Below are positions 6,928 to 11,263 of a DNA stretch of 11,263 bases, piece by piece. This stretch comes from an uncultured Planctomycetaceae bacterium (GTDB lineage Bacteria; Planctomycetota; Planctomycetia; Pirellulales; Pirellulaceae): contig CALBSZ010000652.1 in the NCBI GenBank assembly GCA_937967665.1, positions 1-11,263 of the forward strand, given 5' to 3'. Position 1 is the first letter of the stretch. Every line of letters starts with the position of its first letter. The notes beneath the pieces are model-generated. The model did not search any database. It saw only the letters and a program-made list of their open reading frames with translations, and was not told where the DNA came from. The position numbers and the translations under genes were made by a program.

Positions 6928-7368
6928 ATGAATCGGACAGTTATTTTTGGTATCGCGTTTTTCTTCGCGATTGTTGGCCTGGCCTTGATGGGCGGGGAAA
7001 CGACGGCTGTTGCGGGCCATGGTTGCCATGGTTGCGCCGGCGATTGCTCGGGCGTTGACGTTCCGGCATGCTGTGGTGTGGAAGTTGGTTGTGATGGTAG
7101 CGATGCGTGTGACTGCGGTGGTCGCATTCGACGTCACCGACGTTGCAGTGGCTGTGATGGTGCCCCGGATTGCTCAGCAGCGTGCTCGGGACGTCGCATT
7201 CGCCGCGCCCGTTGTTCCGCGCCGAGCTGCTGCCAACCTTGCCCGCCAGCTTGCAGCGGTACGGTCATCGAATCGGCTCCGGCAGCCCCGGCCGAACCTG
7301 CCGCGGAAGCGACGACCAGCTTCGAACGCAGCCCGATCGTGTTTCGTCAGGCAAGCTTTCGACGATAG
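6928..7368 (+). CDS. Exported cysteine-rich protein (17 Cys), function unknown
   Basis: ATG 6928 follows GGGAGGA (6916-6922) by 5 bases; an in-frame GTG at 6913 would lie within this SD. The 146-aa product has a Sec signal peptide: basic 'MNR', hydrophobic core about 5-21, and likely cleavage after 'AVA' (27-29). The next 80 residues hold 17 cysteines (33, 36, 40, 48, 49, 55, 61, 63, 73, 76, 82, 86, 96, 101, 102, 105, 109) with much Gly. Two similar arginine blocks, 'GGRIRRHRRC' (64-73) and 'GRRIRRARC' (88-96), bracket a four-Cys segment. The last 37 residues lack Cys and are Ala/Pro-rich. It could be a disulfide-stabilised extracellular or envelope protein, a metal-binding protein, or a precursor of a processed peptide. 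No catalytic motif is seen. It has its own leader and is followed by a terminator, before a membrane-protein pair. Confidence 0.85.
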   Translation: MNRTVIFGIAFFFAIVGLALMGGETTAVAGHGCHGCAGDCSGVDVPACCGVEVGCDGSDACDCGGRIRRHRRCSGCDGAPDCSAACSGRRIRRARCSAPSCCQPCPPACSGTVIESAPAAPAEPAAEATTSFERSPIVFRQASFRR

Positions 7369-7369
7369 T

Positions 7370-7388
7370 CTTCATTCGAAGAATGAAG
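7370..7388 (+). promoter_or_regulatory. First 3' hairpin after the Cys-rich gene
   Basis: CTTCATTC (7370-7377) and GAATGAAG (7381-7388) form a perfect 8-bp stem with a GAA loop, starting one base after the stop codon. It has no T run. It may protect the 3' end of the message or belong to a larger regulatory RNA with the next two hairpins. Confidence 0.6.
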
Positions 7389-7391
7389 TCC

Positions 7392-7424
7392 ACGACACGA
7401 TTGCAGCTTGCAAATTCGTGTCGT
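7392..7424 (+). promoter_or_regulatory. Second 3' hairpin, long nested stem
   Basis: ACGACACGA (7392-7400) pairs with TCGTGTCGT (7416-7424). Directly inside, TTGCA (7401-7405) pairs with TGCAA (7409-7413) around a three-base loop, leaving only a two-base bulge. The combined stem is about 14 bp and very stable. It lies between the first hairpin and the terminator. Confidence 0.65.
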
Positions 7425-7439
7425 CCGTTTCAAGATAAG

Positions 7440-7476
7440 AGGCCGAACCTCCACGAAACGAGGTTCGGTCTTTTTT
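7440..7476 (+). terminator. Intrinsic terminator between the Cys-rich gene and the HTTM pair
   Basis: CCGAACCTC (7443-7451) pairs with GAGGTTCGG (7460-7468) across an 8-base loop. Flanking A-T, G-C and G-T pairs extend the stem to about 12 bp, followed by TCTTTTTT up to 7476. The next coding start is only 21 bases further on, so it may act as an attenuator for that gene. Confidence 0.9.
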
Positions 7477-7497
7477 CATGCCCTGTGAGCGAAGCCG

Positions 7498-8181
7498 TTG
7501 ACCACGAAACCATCCGCCACCCCACTGCACGCCGCCCGCGAACCGAGTTCCGGCAGCTCGTCACCGGCGCAGACGTTGATTTCGATTTGGCTGGTCATCC
7601 ACTTGTTTTGCATTGCCGTGGCCTTGACTTCGAACGTCGCGCCGTCCGTCTTGCAGGTCCGTTTGTTGGACGTGCTGGCAATCTACACGCGCACGCTGAA
7701 TTTCGACCTGAATTTCACTCCTTACGAACTCACCCACGCCGGTCCGGACGATGTCGATCATCGCATCGAAGTCCTGCCCGCGAACGCGGATCCCGCGGTG
7801 TCCGCCAATTGGATCGTGGTGGGGATGGATGGTTTTCGCGCTGCGGACGGCTACAAGCGATTTCAACGTTTGGCCAAGGTAACCGCCTTTTTAGTGGATT
7901 CCGATCGGGACGAAGCCGCTGCCGAGGTGGCGCTGCATGTTGCCAAGTACCAGCTGCATCATGCGGGCGTGGTCCCGGCGAAGATTCGCATTCGCAAGCA
8001 TTGGCTGCAAAGCCGGGACGTTTTCCGGAACGGCACTCCGGCTCAACGCGATCCGGATGCGGAGTCGTATTTCGAGGTCGTCTACCAGGCCAATGCCATC
8101 GTCTTCGACGACAACACCATCAGCATCGTCAAAGACGAAGAGGCCAGCCAGGTCGCCGCGCCCGATGAGGTATCGCCGTGA
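7498..8181 (+). CDS. Single-TM membrane protein, partner of the downstream HTTM protein
   Basis: 227 aa from TTG 7498. An in-frame stop lies at 7486, and the next in-frame candidate (TTG 7576) would begin directly at the membrane segment, so TTG 7498 is preferred despite a weak ribosome site. Residues 1-25 are a Ser/Pro/Ala-rich cytoplasmic-type tail, and 27-45 form one membrane helix ('LISIWLVIHLFCIAVALTS'). Then comes 'YTRTLNFDLNFTPYELTHAG' (63-82) and a soluble domain of about 145 residues. I recognise no catalytic motif. The layout of one TM helix followed by an aromatic Y..xxNFxxxF.P stretch recalls the SdpA and DUF5819 types of protein that accompany HTTM proteins; this is structural analogy, not demonstrated homology. 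The stop overlaps the HTTM start (GTGA), so the two are probably co-translated and may form a complex. Confidence 0.82.
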   Translation: MTTKPSATPLHAAREPSSGSSSPAQTLISIWLVIHLFCIAVALTSNVAPSVLQVRLLDVLAIYTRTLNFDLNFTPYELTHAGPDDVDHRIEVLPANADPAVSANWIVVGMDGFRAADGYKRFQRLAKVTAFLVDSDRDEAAAEVALHVAKYQLHHAGVVPAKIRIRKHWLQSRDVFRNGTPAQRDPDAESYFEVVYQANAIVFDDNTISIVKDEEASQVAAPDEVSP

Positions 8182-9155
8182 CAGACGTTTCCCGTTCCTA
8201 CGTTAGCGAACTCACAACGGCCGTCGGCAGCGGTTGGAACCGCTTTTGGTTCTCAACAGCGGATCCTTATCCGACCTGCCTGCTTCGGATCGCTGTCGGA
8301 CTTTTGGCAGTTTACTTTGTCGGATCCTACTCAACGGACCTGGTGACTTGGTTCGGCAGCGCTGGACTACTTCCCAGTGCCGCGGTACGGCAACTGTCGG
8401 GCGAAACTTTCGGCGGTACGATCGACGCCGTCACGCGGTTTTCGTACCTCCATTACGTCTCCACGCCCAGCGGTCTCTGGATCTGCCATGCGCTCGGACT
8501 CCTGGTACTGCTCTGCTTCACGCTTGGCTTGTATTCCCGGATCACATCGATCTTGTCCCTGGTGATTGTGCTTTCGTATATCCACCGCGCCCCGCTGCTC
8601 GCCGGGCAATTCGAACCGTTGTTGACGATGGCGATTTTTTACCTCTGCATCGCGCCGGTAGGCGCCCATTTATCCGTGGACCGTTGGTGGCAAACACGCC
8701 GGGGCGCTGCGTCGACGCCCGCGCGCCCTTCCGTCGCGGCCAATATCAGCCTGCGATTGCTGCAAATTCACGTGGTCGGCTTCTACCTTTTGATGGCACT
8801 TTCTCAACTTGCCGGCGAAACCTGGTGGATGGGCGACGCCGCCTGGTGGCTGATCGCGCATTCGGAATCGCGGCTGGCGGATCTTACTTTCCTGCATTCC
8901 TCTCCGCTGTTGGTCGCGGGCCTCACCCACGGGATTGTGCTGTTCGAACTTCTTTTTGCCTTGCTGATTTGGAAACCGCTGGCACGTCCACTGCTCATGC
9001 TGGCCTCGTTGATCGTCTGGCCGTTCCTGGCACTGCTGACGGGACTGGTTTCCTTTGCGGCGATCATGCTGGTACTGAACATCGCCTTCCTGTCCCCCAG
9101 GCAGCTCCGACGCTGGACGCCCCTTTCGGCTCGATCACCGGCCGTTGGCGATTAA
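8178..9155 (+). CDS. HTTM-family (vitamin K-dependent gamma-carboxylase-like) integral membrane protein
   Basis: 325 aa from GTG 8178, with GAGG at 8167-8170, 7 bases upstream. HTTM proteins (family of the membrane part of gamma-glutamyl carboxylase and of Bacillus SdpB) are multi-pass. Visible marks are an N-terminal amphipathic 'WNRFWFSTADPYPTCLLRI' leading into TM1 (34-51), 'WFGSAGLLP' after it, TM2 (100-118), TM3 (122-139) ending 'YIHRAP', TM4 (147-163) followed by 'HLSVDRWW', then 'QIHVVGFYLLMALSQLAGETWW' split over TM5 and its loop, and further helices near the C-terminus. The length equals HTTM-only proteins such as SdpB; the C-terminal lumenal domain of the eukaryotic carboxylase is absent. 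Function is unproven. It overlaps the preceding partner gene and ends 64 bases before the nitroreductase gene. Confidence 0.88.
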   Translation: MTDVSRSYVSELTTAVGSGWNRFWFSTADPYPTCLLRIAVGLLAVYFVGSYSTDLVTWFGSAGLLPSAAVRQLSGETFGGTIDAVTRFSYLHYVSTPSGLWICHALGLLVLLCFTLGLYSRITSILSLVIVLSYIHRAPLLAGQFEPLLTMAIFYLCIAPVGAHLSVDRWWQTRRGAASTPARPSVAANISLRLLQIHVVGFYLLMALSQLAGETWWMGDAAWWLIAHSESRLADLTFLHSSPLLVAGLTHGIVLFELLFALLIWKPLARPLLMLASLIVWPFLALLTGLVSFAAIMLVLNIAFLSPRQLRRWTPLSARSPAVGD

Positions 9156-9219
9156 GTCGTGAGCGGATGGGGTTTGCGACCGGCTTGCGACGCGTGCCGC
9201 GGATTACTAAACTCGCTGC

Positions 9220-9978
9220 ATGGCGCAACCTCCGGAAAACATGACTCGACAAACCTTCGTCAGCGCGGTGGATCATGTGATCCGGGAACGCAAGACGAAG
9301 AAACTCCTCGGCAACGCGTCCGGCGCCGAACCTCACCCGCTGGACGATTCGGGGCGTCTTCAGGAGTTCGATGCGGGAGTTCAAGCATGCCTGGCACTGG
9401 CCGGATGGGCGCCCTTTCATCACGGGCGCGGCGCGCTGGATGTCGACTGCCAGCGCGCGATTCCGGAGCCGTGGCGATTCTATCATCTGGATCGCCTGGC
9501 ATGCCTGACGCTACTTCACAAGATCGACGAGCTGCTCTCGCCGGAGGATCGGCGCGGCAAGGTCCCAGCGCTACTGGCCTCCGCAGGCGCCCTGGTCATC
9601 GCCACTTGGCTTCCCGATGTAGAGCAGCCCATTTTGGAAACCGACGATCCCGATTCAGCGGCCGAGAAGAGCAAAACCAACCGCAAGCTGGAAATGCGAA
9701 ACGAAGAACACCTGGCTGCCACGGCCTGTGCCGTCCACAACCTGATTCTCGCCGCCGAGGCCCGCGGCTTGGACAGCTATTGGTCGAGTGGCGGGCTGCT
9801 CCGCGACGACCGCGTCCGGCGCTACCTGGATCTCAGTATCCACGAACGCATCATCGGAACCGTTTTTCTTGCTCCGTGCCATACGAACTTTGCAAACATT
9901 ACCGTTGCTCCCGGTGGTCAGCGCAGGCTGCGCACTGCGCCTGCTCACTGGTGCCGCCGCGTAAACCTGCTGGAATGA
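9220..9978 (+). CDS. Nitroreductase-family FMN oxidoreductase
   Basis: 252 aa. The in-frame stop at 9208 limits the start to ATG 9220 or ATG 9241; the second has GGAAAAC just upstream and is a real alternative (245 aa). The nitroreductase fold is recognised from an N-terminal 'VIRERKTKKLLG', the position of the usual RRSxRxF flavin-phosphate motif (here with Lys replacing Arg), 'ACLALAGWAPFHHG', 'PWRFYHL', 'GALVIATWLP', and the strongly conserved helix 'NEEHLAATACAVHNLILAA' followed by 'RGLDSYWSSG' and 'ERIIGTVFLAPC'. These enzymes use FMN and NAD(P)H to reduce nitro, quinone or enone substrates as cytosolic dimers. The substrate cannot be told from sequence. It may continue the HTTM-pair transcript, since only 64 bases separate them and no terminator is seen. 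Confidence 0.87.
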   Translation: MAQPPENMTRQTFVSAVDHVIRERKTKKLLGNASGAEPHPLDDSGRLQEFDAGVQACLALAGWAPFHHGRGALDVDCQRAIPEPWRFYHLDRLACLTLLHKIDELLSPEDRRGKVPALLASAGALVIATWLPDVEQPILETDDPDSAAEKSKTNRKLEMRNEEHLAATACAVHNLILAAEARGLDSYWSSGGLLRDDRVRRYLDLSIHERIIGTVFLAPCHTNFANITVAPGGQRRLRTAPAHWCRRVNLLE

Positions 9979-10105
9979 TGTGTAGTCGTTTCCGGCGACC
10001 GAACACGAACTACAGTAACTATTCCGTATCGGAACGGCCCCAAGACAACTTGCGGCAGGGACCGCATCCCGTGCTCGGCAACTAACGATGAGAGGAGACA
10101 TCCCC

Positions 10106-11077
10106 GTGTCCAGCCACCGCGTCTTTGTAACTCGCGAGATTCCCGCGGCGGGATTAGACAGGATCACAGCCGCTTGCCAAACCGACATTTGGAACGAGCA
10201 CTTGCCCCCGTCGCGCGACGTGTTGCTCGAACGCGTCGCCGGCTGCGACGGCGTCGTGACGCTGCTGACCGAGAAGGTGGATGCCGAGTTCATGGACGCG
10301 GCCGGTCCGCAACTCAAGGTGATCAGTAACTTCGCCGTCGGCTACAACAATATTGACATCGCGGAAGCGTCCCGGCGCGGCATTCGGGTCGGCAATACTC
10401 CGGGCGTGCTTACCGAGGCGACCGCCGATATTGCTTTCGCCCTGCTCATGTCAGCCGCTCGGCGGATCGTCGAAGGACAGGACTACATCCGCGCCGGCAA
10501 ATGGCAGACCTGGGAACCACTCGGGCACATTGGCGTGGATCTCTGCGGGAAGACGGTGGGAATCGTGGGCATGGGACGCATCGGCTACAGCATGGCCAGG
10601 CGTTGCCGCGGCGGCTGGGACATGCAGGTGCTCTATCACTCCCGCAGTGTGTCGCAGCGTGCCGAAGAGGACCTGGATGCCCGGCGCGTCGATTTCGACA
10701 CACTCCTGGCCGAGTCGGATTTTGTGTCGGTCCATGTCGACTTGAACGACACCACCAAGGGGATGTTTAATGCAGAAGCATTCCGGAAGATGAAGCATTC
10801 GGCCATCTTCATCAACAGCGCGCGGGGACCGATCCACGTTCAGGCGGACCTCCACGAAGCCTTGCGGGACGGCGAGATTTTCGCGGCCGGGCTGGATGTC
10901 ACCGACCCGGAACCGATTCCGCTCGACGATCCCCTGCTGAAGCTGCCTAATTGCGTTGTCGCGCCGCACGTGGGAAGCGCTACCATTTCCAGCCGGAACG
11001 GGATGGCCGAGATTGCCGCAAACAACCTGTTGCTCGGCCTGCAAGGCGAGCCGCTGCAGCATTGGGTCAACCCGTGA
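10106..11077 (+). CDS. gyaR: D-isomer-specific 2-hydroxyacid dehydrogenase, GyaR-like glyoxylate/hydroxypyruvate reductase
   Basis: 323 aa from GTG 10106. The SD AGAGGAGA (10091-10098) lies 7 bases upstream of it and inside the reading frame that begins at ATG 10088, so that ATG is unlikely to be used; the product from GTG begins 'SSHRVFVTREIPAAGL' as in GyaR-type enzymes. The family reduces glyoxylate or hydroxypyruvate with NAD(P)H in the cytosol. Visible marks are 'SNFAVGYNNIDI', 'NTPGVLTEATADIAF', the Rossmann motif GMGRIG (155-160), catalytic Arg240 in 'INSARGP', Glu269 in 'DPEP' and His288 in 'APHVGSAT'. All catalytic residues are present and the length is normal. Cofactor and exact substrate preference cannot be settled here. 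The gap from the nitroreductase stop is about 127 bases, with only a small dyad (TTCCG/CGGAA, 10022-10034). Confidence 0.93.
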   Translation: MSSHRVFVTREIPAAGLDRITAACQTDIWNEHLPPSRDVLLERVAGCDGVVTLLTEKVDAEFMDAAGPQLKVISNFAVGYNNIDIAEASRRGIRVGNTPGVLTEATADIAFALLMSAARRIVEGQDYIRAGKWQTWEPLGHIGVDLCGKTVGIVGMGRIGYSMARRCRGGWDMQVLYHSRSVSQRAEEDLDARRVDFDTLLAESDFVSVHVDLNDTTKGMFNAEAFRKMKHSAIFINSARGPIHVQADLHEALRDGEIFAAGLDVTDPEPIPLDDPLLKLPNCVVAPHVGSATISSRNGMAEIAANNLLLGLQGEPLQHWVNP

Positions 11078-11081
11078 CGCC

Positions 11082-11140
11082 GCGACCCAAGCGAACCGCA
11101 ACGTCGCGTAGCGGCGAGTTTTCAGCGCGACGTGGGTCGC
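11082..11140. repeat. Nested inverted repeat after the dehydrogenase gene
   Basis: ACGTCGCG (11101-11108) pairs with CGCGACGT (11126-11133) around a 17-base loop. Directly outside, GCGACCCA (11082-11089) pairs with TGGGTCGC (11133-11140). The two stems share one base at the junction, and an 11-base bulge lies on the 5' side only. There is no T run. It starts 4 bases after the stop codon, so it may stabilise the 3' end or act as a Rho-type or weak terminator. Confidence 0.55.
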
Positions 11141-11178
11141 CCGGTGGGTCACGTTTCCCGCAGGCAGGCAACCTACAT

Positions 11179-11263
11179 CATGCAGCCACCCGCCCCGCAC
11201 TGCGGCCGACCGCAGCCGTTTTGCGGCGGCGGACAAACAGGCAGTCTCTGCGACGATGCTGAA
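11179..11263 (+). CDS. Possible 5' end of a further gene (cut by window end)
   Basis: From ATG 11179 the frame stays open for 28 codons to the last base. The start reads 'MQPPAPHCGRPQPFCGGG', rich in Pro, Cys and Gly. No good SD is seen and no family can be assigned from so short a piece. It may equally be chance in GC-rich non-coding DNA. Confidence 0.18.

Noticed and set aside
7170..8168. 332-codon + strand frame overlapping the Cys-rich gene, the terminator and the single-TM gene
   Set aside because: It would translate through the three hairpins and the terminator and is Arg/Ser-rich low-quality sequence; the other frame carries the TM helix and the GTGA coupling.
8234..9244. 336-codon + strand frame overlapping the HTTM gene
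   Set aside because: The frame starting at 8178 has the HTTM motifs and membrane helices; this one is an Arg-rich shadow with no membrane pattern.
9159..10085. 308-codon + strand frame overlapping the nitroreductase gene
   Set aside because: It is Arg/Ser/Pro-rich with no family motifs and runs through non-coding DNA after 9978; the nitroreductase frame is well supported.
10088..10105. ATG 10088 as start of the dehydrogenase
   Set aside because: The SD AGAGGAGA lies downstream of this ATG and correctly spaced before GTG 10106; no SD precedes the ATG.

Overview
The window reads as a GC-rich bacterial chromosome, probably a member of the Planctomycetota. This rests on the style of the proteins: a lipoprotein with the 'FLTALRTGDDAMAE...' pattern that I associate with planctomycetes, a Cys-rich exported protein, a single-TM protein paired with an HTTM protein, and GTG/TTG starts behind strong Shine-Dalgarno (SD) sites. 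It is inference, not proof. All convincing genes lie on the + strand.

Region 1 (1-5540) is a compact chemosensory operon: the C-terminal signalling part of a methyl-accepting protein (cut by the window edge), then cheA, cheW, cheB and cheR. cheA/cheW and cheW/cheB share ATGA stop-start overlaps, and cheB/cheR overlap by 10 bases. CheB and CheR keep their catalytic residues. The receptor hairpin tip and the CheA ATP-binding N-box carry clustered non-conservative substitutions inside otherwise well-conserved domains. The array could be a signalling-altered or kinase-dead system, or one that is beginning to decay. No separate CheY and no P2 docking domain in CheA are visible.

Region 2 (5541-6497) holds a tandem 20-bp repeat that runs into a strong SD, a lipoprotein with a short NTF2-like or DUF4878-like body (function unknown), and a clear intrinsic terminator.

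Region 3 (6498-9155) starts with about 430 bases of AT-richer non-coding DNA containing palindromes, a leader hairpin and an SD with no ordinary start codon. It then encodes an exported protein with 17 cysteines, three consecutive hairpins (the last an intrinsic terminator), and a two-gene pair: a single-TM protein and an HTTM-family membrane protein. The pair begins only 21 bases after the terminator T-run, so it is either read through or driven from within. The layout (exported Cys-rich protein, single-TM partner, HTTM protein) resembles the Bacillus SdpC/SdpA/SdpB toxin-maturation set in architecture. It is the best candidate here for an undescribed system, but the link is inferred.

Region 4 (9156-11263) encodes a nitroreductase-family flavoprotein and a GyaR-like D-2-hydroxyacid dehydrogenase (glyoxylate/hydroxypyruvate reductase), followed by a nested inverted repeat and perhaps the first codons of another gene.
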